Shown piece after piece: positions 53,641 to 63,478 of a stretch of DNA of 64,000 nt (position 1 is the first letter of the stretch; every line of letters starts with the position of its first letter). Below the pieces are notes generated by a model that searched no databases, was not told where the DNA came from, and saw only the letters and a list, made by a program, of their open reading frames with translations. Source of the DNA: PMG-095 sp049324695 (GTDB lineage Bacteria; Myxococcota_A; Polyangia; Polyangiales; Polyangiaceae); contig JBMOMJ010000007.1 of the NCBI GenBank assembly GCA_049324695.1, positions 142,387-206,386 on the forward strand, read 5' to 3'. Made by a program: the position numbers and the translations under genes.

Positions 53641-53873
53641 CCGAATGTTCCGATGCGAGCATCGCGCACACGTTTTCGGATCACAAGAACAAGCACGTCC
53701 TAGAAACGGCCTTCGTCACTCGCGCACAAGCTCTCACCGCAGGAACGAGACCTACCTCTGCCCCGTCGAGGTGCGACCGACGCAGAGCTTTTCTGAGCAA
53801 GTGAACGAGCACATTTGCGCGTTCTTTTCGGATGTTCGAGCCGGCCCCTCGGTCGAGCAACTTTTGACTCCTG

Positions 53874-54848
53874 CTACTTCGTGGCGCCCACGTCGTTTAG
53901 AAACCTATACAGGTCGCTACGCGTCGACAGCACGAGCGTATCGTTTTCGGAGACGACCTTCTTGTACGTATCGAGTGTTCTCACGAACGCATACAGGCTA
54001 CGCGCCTCGGCGCTCTGTGAATAAGCAGCCGCGTAAATGCTGGTGACCTTGGCGTCGGCTTCGCCGCGGATCTGCTGCACGCTCTTGTACGCCTCCGACT
54101 CGATCACGCTCAGGTCGCGCTCGCGATCGCCGAGGATCTTGGCTGCTTCGCCTTCGCCTTCGGAGCGAAAGCGCGACGCGATTTGCTGACGCTCGGAGAT
54201 CATGCGCTCGTAAATCTTTTCGACCACGCTGGGGTTGTAGTTGATGCGCTTGAAGCGCACGTCCAAAAGCTCGATGCCGAGCTCGGCGAGCTTGCCCTTG
54301 GCGGCGTCGCGAATTTCCTGCTCGATGGCAGAGCGCCCTTTGTGAATCGGCTGCAGCACGCCAATGCTGCCGTAGCCTTCACTCTCCCCTGCCAACGTTT
54401 CGTCGCGGCGCGGCTTGCGATCCTTGGTGGTGCGAATCACCTCGATCAAATCGTGCTTGGCGATGGAGTTGCGCGTCTCGCTGCCGAGAATGTCGTCCAG
54501 GCGTGACTGCGCGCTGCGCTCGTCGCGGAGTCGGCGGAAGTACTCGAGCGGCCGCGTGATGCGCCAGCGCGCGAACATGTCCACCGCGATGTACAGCTTG
54601 TCGCGTGTGGGCATTTCGCTGCGCTGCCCGTCCCACTCCAGAATCTGCTTATCGATGACGTTCACGTCTTGCGTGATCGGCATCTTGAAATGCAGACCAG
54701 CGGTGGTCACCGGCTGCCCCACCGGCTTCCCGAACTCGGTAATGATGGCCTGCTCCGCCTCTTGCAACGTGTAGAACGAGGAGGAGGCAGCGAGGACGCC
54801 AGCGATAATCACGAGCCACAGCACGAGCCCGAGCTTGAAAGTCTTCAT
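53874..54848 (-). CDS. hflC: HflC, SPFH-type protease modulator
   Basis: 324 residues with an N-terminal membrane helix (LGLVLWLVIIAGVLAASSSF), an SPFH domain (LQEAEQAIITEFGKPVGQPV, GLHFKMPITQDVNVID) and the C-terminal helix with AYSQSAEARSLYAFVRTLD. Together with HflK it forms a membrane ring around the FtsH protease. The start overlaps the hflK stop by four bases. Confidence 0.9.
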   Translation of the reverse strand: MKTFKLGLVLWLVIIAGVLAASSSFYTLQEAEQAIITEFGKPVGQPVTTAGLHFKMPITQDVNVIDKQILEWDGQRSEMPTRDKLYIAVDMFARWRITRPLEYFRRLRDERSAQSRLDDILGSETRNSIAKHDLIEVIRTTKDRKPRRDETLAGESEGYGSIGVLQPIHKGRSAIEQEIRDAAKGKLAELGIELLDVRFKRINYNPSVVEKIYERMISERQQIASRFRSEGEGEAAKILGDRERDLSVIESEAYKSVQQIRGEADAKVTSIYAAAYSQSAEARSLYAFVRTLDTYKKVVSENDTLVLSTRSDLYRFLNDVGATK

Positions 54849-55834
54849 GGCGCCTTCCCCGCGCCGGACAGCGCGTTCAAGTTCAAGAGCGGCAAGAGGC
54901 CCTTCACGTCATCTCCCACGATGACCTTGTTCTTCACCTTGGGCATGATTTCGCCCATCGTTTCGAGGTACAGCCGGCGTCGTGTCACCTCGGGCGCCTT
55001 GTTGTACTCGGCGAGCAGCGCGTTGAATGCCGCGACTTCACCTTCGGCCTCGTTGACGCGCTGTTTGGCGTAGCCTTCGGCAGCTCGAATGCTCTGCGCC
55101 GCGCGACCGCGCGCACGCGGCACTTCCTTATTGTACTCGCCGTTGGCAATGTTGATGGCGCGCTCGCGCTCTTGCTGCGCTTGGTTTACCTCATTGAAGG
55201 AGGCTTGCACCTTCTCGGGCGGGTTCACGTTCTTTAGCTGCACCTGGTCGATTTTGATCCCCATTTGGTAACTCACGATCAGCCCGCGCAGCTTCTGCAA
55301 CGCCTCGTCCTCTACTTCCTGTCGACCAATGGTGATGACTTCGTCGACGGTGCGATCGCCCACGACTTCACGCATCACGCTCTCGGCGGCGTCCCGCAAC
55401 GTCTCGTCCGGGTTTCGCACGTTGAACAGGTAATGATCCGGCCGCTCGATGCGGTACTGAATCACCCATTCGACCAGCACCGCGTTCAGGTCGCCGGTGA
55501 CCATCGACTTCACCTCGAGCCACTCGTTTTGCGGCCCAGTTTGCGACGGCGAGGTGGCGCCTTCCGTGCCGAAACCAAACTCGACCTTCAACTGACGTTT
55601 CACCGGCACCACCCGCGCGATGTCGATCCCCAGCGGCAGCTTGAAGTGGAGACCCGAAGGCACCACTCTGTTGAAACGCCCGAAGCGCAGCAGCACACCT
55701 TCCGACTCGGCAGGGACCGTATAAAAACCGGTCCACACGAAGATGAGCACGCCGATGATCACGAGCCCGGTCGTGACCCAGCGGAACGAGAAGCGCGGAC
55801 GCCGGCCCTGCGTGGGAAATTTCGCTACAGCCAT
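54845..55834 (-). CDS. hflK: HflK, SPFH-type protease modulator
   Basis: 329 residues. One membrane helix (TTGLVIIGVLIFVWTGFYTV), then VPAESEGVLLRFGRFNRVVP and GLHFKLPLGIDIARVVPVKR as in HflK, and the coiled coil AAQSIRAAEGYAKQRVNEAE near the C-terminus. It lacks the Gly-rich N-terminus of enterobacterial HflK. Forms the operon hflK-hflC with overlapping ATGA. Confidence 0.9.
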   Translation of the reverse strand: MAVAKFPTQGRRPRFSFRWVTTGLVIIGVLIFVWTGFYTVPAESEGVLLRFGRFNRVVPSGLHFKLPLGIDIARVVPVKRQLKVEFGFGTEGATSPSQTGPQNEWLEVKSMVTGDLNAVLVEWVIQYRIERPDHYLFNVRNPDETLRDAAESVMREVVGDRTVDEVITIGRQEVEDEALQKLRGLIVSYQMGIKIDQVQLKNVNPPEKVQASFNEVNQAQQERERAINIANGEYNKEVPRARGRAAQSIRAAEGYAKQRVNEAEGEVAAFNALLAEYNKAPEVTRRRLYLETMGEIMPKVKNKVIVGDDVKGLLPLLNLNALSGAGKAP

Positions 55835-55870
55835 GGTTTTGCCTAGCTCGCCGATTCGAGCGCGAGCAGG

Positions 55871-57031
55871 CTATCGCGAGATCGAGCTTGCGCCAAGCTC
55901 AGCGCGTTCACGCGGCGCGGCCGGCAGCGCTACCGGGCGCGCGGCGTCCAGCCATGTCTTTCTCGGCAACATGTCGGCGCTCGGGAATAAATCGTCGACT
56001 CGCGTGTGCTCGCTTCGATACTGGGTTCCAAGCCAAGCTTCGCATTCCAACGTATCCTCCGAAATGACGTGGTGCTTACGCGACAGCGCCACGCAGTTTT
56101 CGAAGGCGGCGCGCGCGAGCTTCTTTTCGGATTCACCAACTTCGTCCAGGCAGCTGTAACTCGTGCGAACGCCTTCGAAGGCGGCTACCGTCGCCATCTT
56201 GCCGTCCAGACGCCGCAGCGTCCTCACGAAGTCCCACCACATTTCGCCGATGCCAGCGTTCACGGCGATACGCCAGCGCGGCGACACCTGAGGCGCCACC
56301 CAATAAACCTTCTCATACTCGCGCTCGGCGCGCTGCAGCGAGCGGCGTCGTTCGTCGGCCCAAGGAGTCACCACGGTTTCGACGTAGTGGGCCAACGCGT
56401 GGCGATAACGCTGCCGCCAAGCGTTGCGAACCTTCGCCTGCGCAGGGGTGAGCTCTGCATCGCTCCGCGGAGCAAACGGCACATCTTCGTCCGCCAGCTC
56501 GAAACGCGGCAGCGCCTTCATACCTTCCAAATACGAGAACTCTGCCAAGGTGAACGTCGCCTCGGCCACAGCGTCCGAAGCGCGCTCGATCGCCACCCGA
56601 CTCGCCTCGCCGTCTGGCAAACTGCGAATCCAGCCCAGGGCCGCGGGATCTTGCCAGGCCCGAATCGCGACGCGTAACTGCAAGAGCCCTCCGAGCTCGC
56701 TCTCGTCCGCGAGCAATGCTTGCCCGAACGCCGCGCGAACACGCACCCACAAGCCGTAGTCGCCCGAGGCATCCGCGCGCGGCAACGCATCGCGCAGCGC
56801 GTCCACGGCACCCTCGAAATCCTCCACCTTCGTCAACTGCGCCGCTCCCTGCAACGCCAGCGTCGCGGCCTCCGCGGCAGTCATTGGCTTCACGCAGGTC
56901 GCTACGGGCAGCGTGGCCTTCGGCAGACACCCGACAGCATCCGTCTCTTCGGCGCGCGCCACCCCCACCCAAGTAAACGCCAGCAGGGGCAAGACCCAGC
57001 ACGACTTCGTACCAAGTTTAGGTGCTTCCAA
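55871..57031 (-). CDS. exported protein, TPR-like
   Basis: 386 residues. A cleavable signal (WVLPLLAFTWVGVARA) precedes an Ala-rich helical protein with TPR-like pairs (AALALQGAAQLTKVEDFEG-like start, VDALRDALPRADASGDY). The centre is aromatic and Arg-rich (KVRNAWRQRYRHALAHYVET). No family is recognised. It ends 37 bases before hflK, on the same strand and upstream of it. Confidence 0.65.
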   Translation of the reverse strand: MEAPKLGTKSCWVLPLLAFTWVGVARAEETDAVGCLPKATLPVATCVKPMTAAEAATLALQGAAQLTKVEDFEGAVDALRDALPRADASGDYGLWVRVRAAFGQALLADESELGGLLQLRVAIRAWQDPAALGWIRSLPDGEASRVAIERASDAVAEATFTLAEFSYLEGMKALPRFELADEDVPFAPRSDAELTPAQAKVRNAWRQRYRHALAHYVETVVTPWADERRRSLQRAEREYEKVYWVAPQVSPRWRIAVNAGIGEMWWDFVRTLRRLDGKMATVAAFEGVRTSYSCLDEVGESEKKLARAAFENCVALSRKHHVISEDTLECEAWLGTQYRSEHTRVDDLFPSADMLPRKTWLDAARPVALPAAPRERAELGASSISR

Positions 57032-57076
57032 GCGTCGAACAGTATAACCCTCGCAAACCGAATCGCTTGGATCACA

Positions 57077-58261
57077 ATGCGCTCCTTCTCGACTCTGGTT
57101 GCATTGATCATGGGCTGCACGCAGCAGCCGCGGCTCAACGTCGCGCTAGCGCCGGTCCGAACACCCGCGCCACTCAGCGCGCCTGCTCCGAACGCGCCCT
57201 TCGAACCGTCGGCATATCGGGCTATCAACCGCGCGGAAGCAGCTATTTTACCACCCGAAATCAACTCATCCGGGCGCATTGCCTGCCGTTTCGAAAGCTC
57301 CGACCTGAGCGCGCCAGTACGCCTCGCCGCTACGGATGAACCCTTTGCACAAGTGACAACCGGCTACCCCGGCTCGCTGCTTCTGCCGGAAGGTGATGCT
57401 GCGCAAGGCGCGCTCGCGAGCTTCGAATTGCCTGGCTTGCACCTAAACGCTGTCGTTTCCGCCAAAGACGTACCCTTTGCACTCAAACGCGCAACGCTGC
57501 TCGGCGGCTACCTATGGACCAGCGATGCCCACGCCCTCGTCTGGAAATCCGCTCGCGCCGGGCACGCACATATCGAAATCGATCCCGGTCCCCGTATTCA
57601 GCCAGTGAAAGCTCTCCCCGTTGTTGAAGCCGCCTGCGAAAATCTAACGTTGGATTGGGTGGGCGCAGATCTGTATACGGCAACTGCGCTCGCGCCGAAA
57701 CGGCTCGCCTGGGAGACCCGTTGGATCGGCGAAGCACGCGTCCCTCTTTCGCTCCACCCAAGCAATGACCTAGTTGCATACCTGGATACTCGCGAAGAGG
57801 AGGACGACGAAGAAACCGACGCCGTCTACGTTCTCGAAACTCGCGGCGCGTCTCAGCGCATCATCTACCCACTCGAACATGCACTCGTCGTCGGCTGGGT
57901 CCCCGCAAGCTCCCTGCAGCCCGAACGCGAGCCCTTCGATTGGAGCGCTTGGATCCAACAACCCACCGCCGATTGGGGGCCCACGGATCTCTCCGATGCC
58001 GACGATCCCACCCGAAATCGGCACGCTGCGAGCTCAACGCAGGAGTTCGTGTGTGCCTGGAACGCACCTTTGGTCGTCCAGACACCAGCCAGTTCACGCC
58101 AAGTCGGCACACTGGCGAGCTCCATACCAATCCTCGTCGGCTCGTCACGAAACGGTTTACGTCGAGTTACTCTCGCGCACCCAACCCTCTCGTCATTCGA
58201 CACACACGCCAGCTTCTGGGTGCCAGAAGACTCGTTGTACCCGTGCGCTCCGGGCCCTTGA
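57077..58261 (+). CDS. lipoprotein, unknown function
   Basis: 394 residues from the ATG at 57077. A short signal with lipobox IMGC is followed by a Pro/Ala linker. The rest is beta-rich (LLGGYLWTSDAHALVWKSAR, KRLAWETRWIGEARVPLSLH) with an acidic loop EEEDDEETD at about 235. Cys pairs are few. It is divergent from the exported TPR-like gene. Confidence 0.65.
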   Translation: MRSFSTLVALIMGCTQQPRLNVALAPVRTPAPLSAPAPNAPFEPSAYRAINRAEAAILPPEINSSGRIACRFESSDLSAPVRLAATDEPFAQVTTGYPGSLLLPEGDAAQGALASFELPGLHLNAVVSAKDVPFALKRATLLGGYLWTSDAHALVWKSARAGHAHIEIDPGPRIQPVKALPVVEAACENLTLDWVGADLYTATALAPKRLAWETRWIGEARVPLSLHPSNDLVAYLDTREEEDDEETDAVYVLETRGASQRIIYPLEHALVVGWVPASSLQPEREPFDWSAWIQQPTADWGPTDLSDADDPTRNRHAASSTQEFVCAWNAPLVVQTPASSRQVGTLASSIPILVGSSRNGLRRVTLAHPTLSSFDTHASFWVPEDSLYPCAPGP

Positions 58262-58342
58262 CCAGACTTCGACTCGCGCGGGCTTCGTGCGAGCTTCGCG
58301 CGGGCCTTGTCGTGGCTCGACCGAGGCGTGTTATGACGAAAC

Positions 58343-59551
58343 GTGAGCTTCGATTTAATGGTGTTCGAGGTACACGCTGCGCCCAGCGAGCGGAACGCCT
58401 TTCTGGCCTGGGAAACTCAACTGCGGGAGACGGAGCCATCCTCGGAAGATCCTGCGCCCTGCAGCCCCGCGCTGCGAGCCTGGTTCATGGAACTCATCGC
58501 CGAGTTCCCACCGATGAACGGGCCCCTCGCGCCAACAGAGCTCGACCCAATCGATGAGAGCCGTCCGAGCGACTACTCACTTCGCTCCAAGGCGATTTAC
58601 GCATCCTTCGCCTGGTCACAACAAGCTCACGCGCTCGAAAGCGTGCGACGACTTGCCGCCAAACACCGCTTGGGCTTCTTCAACCAAAGCTCCGCTCTCG
58701 CCGAAGTATGGCTCCCTTGCGAAGACGGGACACTCGCTCTCGCCCACTTCGATGTGGACGTGCACGCCCACCAAGATCGCGTCCGCGCCTGGCTCGAATG
58801 GACCCGCACCCGAACCAATCCCCTCGTTCCAGAAAACACTCACCCAACCCCCACTCCCGAGATCAGCGAGCAATCTCGCACTCTCGCGCTCGCCATCTCC
58901 GACTGGTGCCAACAAAACGACGTCAACATCAACGCCGTCGCCCAACGCTGCCGCGCGGCCCTCACCCACGCCATCCAAACTGCCCTGCCCCCATCCCTCG
59001 ACCACGCAACTCGCGCACTACTCCTACCTCGCTTCCAACGCCGCGGCCTCGCCTTCTCTCAACTCGAACTCGCGAACGACTGCAGCCTCGTGTTCCCTAG
59101 CGCGAGCCCACACCGACCCGAAGGCTTCCTACGCCTTCACTCCGCAGACACCTGCGTCAATCTCGACACCTCCCCGTCGAACGCCGCCAAATGGTTCGAA
59201 GCGGGCCTCGGCCGCGTTGGCATCGAACTCAGCGAAACCCTCATCAGCCTCATCGCAACTTCAGAACTCGGCAGGCCCGCCGAAGTGCATGACGGCACCT
59301 TGATCGAATTCAAAATCGTGGTCGATGCCGAACACCCCGCCGCCGACCAAATCACACTCGCGGAAGCGCTGACCATCGACGCCGGCGCTGAAATCGGTGC
59401 CGAATACGGCTTCCCTTCCACCTGGGACAATTGGCTTCCGCCGCTGCTCGACTGGCTCGCTACGCACACTCCGCACACTCCGCACACTCCGCATACCCCT
59501 GACAGCCAAAGCCAGCACCATCCCCAATCCCGCCCTGTACAAAGCTCATGA
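58343..59551 (+). CDS. hypothetical protein, first gene of a small operon
   Basis: 402 residues starting at GTG (58343). The N-terminus MSFDLMVFEVHAAPSERNAF is shared by a family of bacterial cytosolic proteins of unknown role, some near polymorphic toxin immunity genes (from memory). The C-terminus has four HTP units (59465-59500, a 9-bp repeat), which may vary in number. The stop overlaps the next gene (ATGA). Confidence 0.6.
   Translation: MSFDLMVFEVHAAPSERNAFLAWETQLRETEPSSEDPAPCSPALRAWFMELIAEFPPMNGPLAPTELDPIDESRPSDYSLRSKAIYASFAWSQQAHALESVRRLAAKHRLGFFNQSSALAEVWLPCEDGTLALAHFDVDVHAHQDRVRAWLEWTRTRTNPLVPENTHPTPTPEISEQSRTLALAISDWCQQNDVNINAVAQRCRAALTHAIQTALPPSLDHATRALLLPRFQRRGLAFSQLELANDCSLVFPSASPHRPEGFLRLHSADTCVNLDTSPSNAAKWFEAGLGRVGIELSETLISLIATSELGRPAEVHDGTLIEFKIVVDAEHPAADQITLAEALTIDAGAEIGAEYGFPSTWDNWLPPLLDWLATHTPHTPHTPHTPDSQSQHHPQSRPVQSS
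59465..59500 (+). repeat. 9-bp tandem repeat encoding HTP units
   Basis: CACACTCCG in three exact copies and a fourth changed one, inside the 3' end of the 58343 gene. Short repeats of this kind can gain or lose units without shifting the frame. Confidence 0.75.
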
Positions 59552-60303
59552 CCTTCATCGAAAGGGAGCATTTCGTTCCTGTGCCCGGAGGACAACTCTG
59601 GTCGGTCGAGTCCGGCACCGGAACCCCACTCCTCCTCTTCAATGGAGGACCGGGCTGCGACGACTACCTGCGTCCTGTGGCCCACCTCGTGAACGACCTT
59701 TGCCGCGCCATTCGCTTTGAACCTCGCGGATGCGGCCGCTCAGTCTGGGACGCAAACTACGACCTCGACACGCTCGTATCCGACGCCGAAGCCATTCGCG
59801 AATTCTATCGCTTCGACCGCTGCATCGTCGCTGGACACAGCCACGGGCCTAACGTCGCCCTCGCCTACGCGCTCCGCTACCCATCCCAAACACTGGGCCT
59901 CATCGCCATCGCCGGCGGCAAGATTGTCGACGACCGCCACTGGAGCGCGACCTACCACGCTCGACTCCTGTCGTTAGGCGAAGACAACGGCGGCATGAAA
60001 TTCCATGCAGATCCAGAGGTCAATCAATGCGGAAACGCCTCCTGGCGCGAGTACTGCCGACGCCCGGGGCTCCTGCGTGACATCGCTGCTCTCGATCTCC
60101 CGTGCGTGTTTATCAACGCCGCCGAAGACATTCGACCGAACTGGCCCACCCAACAACTCGCCGAACTCATTCCCAGAGCGCGCTATGTTGAGATCCCTGG
60201 CGCAGCTCACTACATCTGGCTCACGCACGCACCTGAGCTCGGGCAGGAACTCCATCGCGCTGTCGAGTACGTCCTAGCAGACGGGGGGCAAACTGATGGC
60301 TAA
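59548..60303 (+). CDS. alpha/beta hydrolase, proline iminopeptidase-like
   Basis: 251 residues. Oxyanion motif GGPGCDDYL near the start, DxR-type strand FEPRGCGRS, nucleophile Ser in VAGHSHGPNVALAYALRYP (GxSxG) and a C-terminal IPGAAHYIWLTH with the catalytic His. HGGPG-like start plus GHSHG places it with prolyl aminopeptidase-type hydrolases. Part of an overlapping run of four genes. Confidence 0.85.
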   Translation: MTFIEREHFVPVPGGQLWSVESGTGTPLLLFNGGPGCDDYLRPVAHLVNDLCRAIRFEPRGCGRSVWDANYDLDTLVSDAEAIREFYRFDRCIVAGHSHGPNVALAYALRYPSQTLGLIAIAGGKIVDDRHWSATYHARLLSLGEDNGGMKFHADPEVNQCGNASWREYCRRPGLLRDIAALDLPCVFINAAEDIRPNWPTQQLAELIPRARYVEIPGAAHYIWLTHAPELGQELHRAVEYVLADGGQTDG

Positions 60304-60646
60304 AGACTGGATGAAGTTTTACTACGCGCAGCCGCAGCCGGAGAGGTTCGTGGACGAAGTAAGGAGCCTCGCCAAGAAGGGTGTTCTCTCAAACCCGGAG
60401 AGCGCTTTTCCACTAGTCATTTTCCTCAGCTCTGTCATCGCAGCTAATGGTGCGCGGGTTCAAGCGTGGCTGGACGCGCTCCTGGATTTAGCTCCCGCTG
60501 ATCTCCAAACCTTACAACGCGCCGCGTCTTTGTCTCGGACGCCTGAGGCCCATGCATACATGATTGCGAGGCGCCGACACGATGTGCGCGAACGTGAGGC
60601 CTCGCTCCGACAACGGTTGATGAACAACCTGAGCTTCTCGACATGA
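60296..60646 (+). CDS. hypothetical protein, N-terminal partner
   Basis: 116 residues. MAKDWMKFYYAQPQPERFVD is followed by a helical part (FPLVIFLSSVIAANGARVQA). It overlaps the hydrolase gene by 8 bases and the next gene by ATGA. In relatives I recall, this and the following sequence form one longer chain; here they are in two frames. Function unknown. Confidence 0.55.
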   Translation: MAKDWMKFYYAQPQPERFVDEVRSLAKKGVLSNPESAFPLVIFLSSVIAANGARVQAWLDALLDLAPADLQTLQRAASLSRTPEAHAYMIARRRHDVREREASLRQRLMNNLSFST

Positions 60647-61080
60647 GTATTGAGGATCCGGTTGTTCTCGACGCCCTATGGGCGCGCTACTTTGCCACCG
60701 GCGATCATCGAGCTGTCCGCAAAATTGTTTCGGCACTCGACTACATGACAGAGTTCGGCGCCGCGAAAGCCTACGCAACCACCGCAAAGACCGAGGCCGA
60801 CAAGGTGCGCGCGACGCGGGACGCAATCTTTCAGGCGGCTTCCTGGTCGCTCGAGACCCTGATGCGAGAGCACACACCGCTCAAAGAGTACTGCGGTGAC
60901 CTGGTGCGATCTGGTGACACGAAGCCGAACGAGCGCCTTGCTCTCGCCGTTATTCTCTCGAAGCTCGACCCGACCCTGTGGCGCGTCGAAATTGATCCGC
61001 AAACCGGCACCGCGTCGATCGCCTGGACAAACGCAGCATTGGCGACGCCGCCCAACAAGCCGTGGTGGAAGCTATGGTAG
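60643..61080 (+). CDS. hypothetical protein, C-terminal partner
   Basis: 145 residues: DPVVLDALWARYFATGDHRA then VRKIVSALDYM and a helical remainder, ending NKPWWKLW. It begins where the previous protein ends, which is how one interrupted protein would look. Both readings, translational coupling or an old frameshift, are open. Confidence 0.55.
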   Translation: MSIEDPVVLDALWARYFATGDHRAVRKIVSALDYMTEFGAAKAYATTAKTEADKVRATRDAIFQAASWSLETLMREHTPLKEYCGDLVRSGDTKPNERLALAVILSKLDPTLWRVEIDPQTGTASIAWTNAALATPPNKPWWKLW

Positions 61081-61299
61081 ACCGCTGTGTAGCTTCGTTG
61101 CTGCGCCTGACAGGACGACGTCAGAGCAGAGCCAGTTTTCGGCTGTGCGTTCCGATGACGTGGATTAAGTAATGTCACTGGGGCGGAGAGTTGAAACGCG
61201 ATACCTTGAACGGGCGAATGCCGATCGTGACCAGCAGCCATGTCGCGAACTCCGACCCGCATCGAGCTCCCTAGATCCTCACGGAAAAGATGGAGAGCA

Positions 61300-61974
61300 A
61301 TGGGCAACCCTGTTCAGCTTGACTACACCGCTGAGGAGTTTCCTCGGCGAGCACGCGAGCTCATCGATGGTCGCGTATCATTCCAGTTTTGTCTTGCTGG
61401 TGATCACTTCATCGCAGTCTCGCAGTTCCTGCATCATGGTGAACTGGAGGTCGGCAGCCTGGTCGTTGAGCCGCGCCTCCGCATGTTGGCCATGATCGTG
61501 TTACTCGCCGAGGGCGGAGGCTGCCAGGCAACAGTAACCTCGCTCGCAGATCGCCTTCAGATTGACATCAATGCACGTTCTCTATCCAAGGCGCCTCTAC
61601 CAACGCGGTCGGTCGAACAGGTGCTTCCGATCGACCACCTGAACAAGATGCGCGACGCCAGTGACCAGATTCACGACGCGTGCGACTTTCTGCTTCTCGA
61701 TAGTCCGAACGAGTTGCTTCGTATCAACCACGTGAACGGCCTTCTTCATCATCCGTATCGTGGGACGCCATGGCCGGATTTTCTTGTCGCGTTCGCCTCC
61801 CACGGTTGCGGGGACTACTACGCTTATGACCTGCGAAGTGCGCCGCCCACGATCCTCTACATCGAGCCCGGCAACACCGTCGACGATAGTTTGGGATTGT
61901 CGAACGACAACCTTCAGTTCGCGTCGTTCGCAGATTGGTACGCTCACATCATGAGTCTCCAACTACTTCCGTGA
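61300..61974 (+). CDS. SUKH (SMI1/KNR4)-like protein
   Basis: 224 residues from the ATG at 61300; an ATG at 61240 is an alternative. The C-terminal half has the SUKH pattern: WPDFLVAFASHGCGDYYAYD, then ILYIEPGNTVDDSLGLSNDN and FASFADWYAHI. SUKH proteins are widely used as immunity proteins for polymorphic toxins. No toxin gene is seen in this window, so it may be an orphan. Confidence 0.7.
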   Translation: MGNPVQLDYTAEEFPRRARELIDGRVSFQFCLAGDHFIAVSQFLHHGELEVGSLVVEPRLRMLAMIVLLAEGGGCQATVTSLADRLQIDINARSLSKAPLPTRSVEQVLPIDHLNKMRDASDQIHDACDFLLLDSPNELLRINHVNGLLHHPYRGTPWPDFLVAFASHGCGDYYAYDLRSAPPTILYIEPGNTVDDSLGLSNDNLQFASFADWYAHIMSLQLLP

Positions 61975-62007
61975 ACGCCGCACAACCACTGCTGGAGAGA
62001 CGGCATC

Positions 62008-62750
62008 TTGTTGTTCCCAAAGGACTTCTTCAATCTCCAGTTCGAGCTCGCCGAGCGCGTTCGGATCTTGGCAGGCATTTCCCTTGAGCAGGCGTTGCTC
62101 GAGTACACTAATTTTATGTGCGGTTTGGTTGCGGTCGCGCGTTCGATCGCGAGCACCCGGTGTGGCGTGCGTACGTCGCGGGCCTGGAGGATTCGGGCAA
62201 CGCGCGCGATTGGACGTATGAATTCTATCTGAGGGAGCCAGAAGCGAATACGGAGCCGCCGATCGTTGCTGCGTTTGGCTGCTTCGCATACGCAATCGAC
62301 GCTCCTCGTAGGATTCGGCTGCACTTTCGCAACGCAGAGGTGGCCGGGCACTCTCCCTTGCACCACTCACGTGTTGACCAACGCATTCAGGAGCTGCGAA
62401 CGCTTTTCGAACACGTACGGGTGAACCTTGGCGATGGCGTCGATGTCGCTGGCACGTCATGGCTGTACAACCTGCAGGCGTACCGCCGGCTATTGCCTGC
62501 GAGCTACGTCTCGTCGGCTACGACAGTCGTGAGGCTTCGCTCGATGCCAGTGTGGGGGCAGTTTCTGGATTTTCGCGCTCGAGTCAAACCAGCGCTGGCG
62601 CATCAATTCCGCCTCGCGATCGCTGACATGCGCTCTGCTGTCGATGTGCATCGGGCGTTCCCTTTTCAGCCGCTCGCTGTGTGCGCTTCCGTCGAGGTTT
62701 TTTATGAGGCCTATGGGATTTGCGTCGTGGGCGCTGCCCAACGAGGCTGA
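62008..62750 (+). pseudogene. hypothetical protein gene with a frameshift
   Basis: It opens with TTG at 62008 (GGAGAG eight bases upstream): MLFPKDFFNLQFELAERVRI, then ILAGISLEQALLEYTNF. After the T-run at 62112-62115 the sense continues in another frame as YVRFGCGRAFDREHPVWRAY and runs to 62750. One missing T explains it. The 3' part has LRSMPVWGQFLDFRARVKPA and other well-conserved blocks of an unnamed family. A sequencing error is possible. Confidence 0.7.
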
Positions 62751-62884
62751 CGATCTCGCCTCATTTCGAAGTGTCTGTGGCGGATGTGACGGATCGGCAT
62801 TTCCGACTCACGTCGGGTTGCGCGGACACGAGCACCGGTGCGTTCACGAGCTAGCGGCGCTAGTGTTTGCGGAGGAGGCGCATC

Positions 62885-63292
62885 GTGCAGTTTCATCGAG
62901 GCAGGCTAATCGATCACGTTCAATTGCGCGTCGCGGACGTTGAAACGTCTAAGCGGTTTTACCGTGCAGTGTTCGCGTCGCTGGGGTTTCCAGATATCGT
63001 GCAGGAGGGTCCTGGGTTCTTTTACGCGGACGAGCTGTTCGTGGACAAAGCGGAAGGGCAGGCGTCGCGTGTTCATCTGGCGTTTCAGGCACCCGATCGT
63101 GAAACGGTGCAGGCTTTTCACAAAGCCGCGCTTGCCGCCGGCGGAAAAGACAACGGGGCACCCGGGGAGCGTCCTTACCATCCAGGGTATTACGCGGCGT
63201 TCGTGTTCGATCCGGATGGGAACAATCTGGAGGCGGTGTTTCACGGTGCGAATGAGCGCAGCGCCGCATCGGTAGTGATCACAGCGAAGTAG
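62885..63292 (+). CDS. VOC (glyoxalase-fold) protein
   Basis: 135 residues from a GTG at 62885 with GGAGGAGG seven bases upstream. LIDHVQLRVADVETSKRFYR, then VHLAFQAPDRETVQAFHKAA and YYAAFVFDPDGNNLEAVFHG give the metal-binding His/Glu positions of the glyoxalase/bleomycin resistance fold. The exact substrate is not known. Confidence 0.85.
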   Translation: MQFHRGRLIDHVQLRVADVETSKRFYRAVFASLGFPDIVQEGPGFFYADELFVDKAEGQASRVHLAFQAPDRETVQAFHKAALAAGGKDNGAPGERPYHPGYYAAFVFDPDGNNLEAVFHGANERSAASVVITAK

Positions 63293-63310
63293 CACTTCGT
63301 GCTGGTCGAA

Positions 63311-63365
63311 ACCAGGGCCGCGTCGCAACGCAGATGTGAAGAGCGCGATGGAACGTGGCCCTGGT
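63311..63365. terminator. inverted repeat after the VOC gene
   Basis: ACCAGGGCCGCG and CGTGGCCCTGGT pair over 12 bases with one mismatch, around a 31-base spacer. It may end the plus-strand transcript, though the loop is long. Confidence 0.4.
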
Positions 63366-63379
63366 GGACAGCGCGCGCG

Positions 63380-63478
63380 TTAGAGTGTTTTGAGGAAGGC
63401 GATTAGTTTGTCGCGAGCGCTTGTGGAAGGAGCGGCGACGTGGCAGCCATCGTCGGGTCCGTGAAAAACGATACGAGG
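63380..63478 (-). pseudogene. C-terminal fragment of a protein, cytochrome-like
   Basis: Just past the receiver-domain stop, the frame (32 residues, ending at TAA 63380-63382) reads PRIVFHGPDDGCHVAAPSTS and then ARDKLIAFLKTL. The last part resembles the end of c-type cytochromes. No start exists; a gene remnant or chance. Confidence 0.3.
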
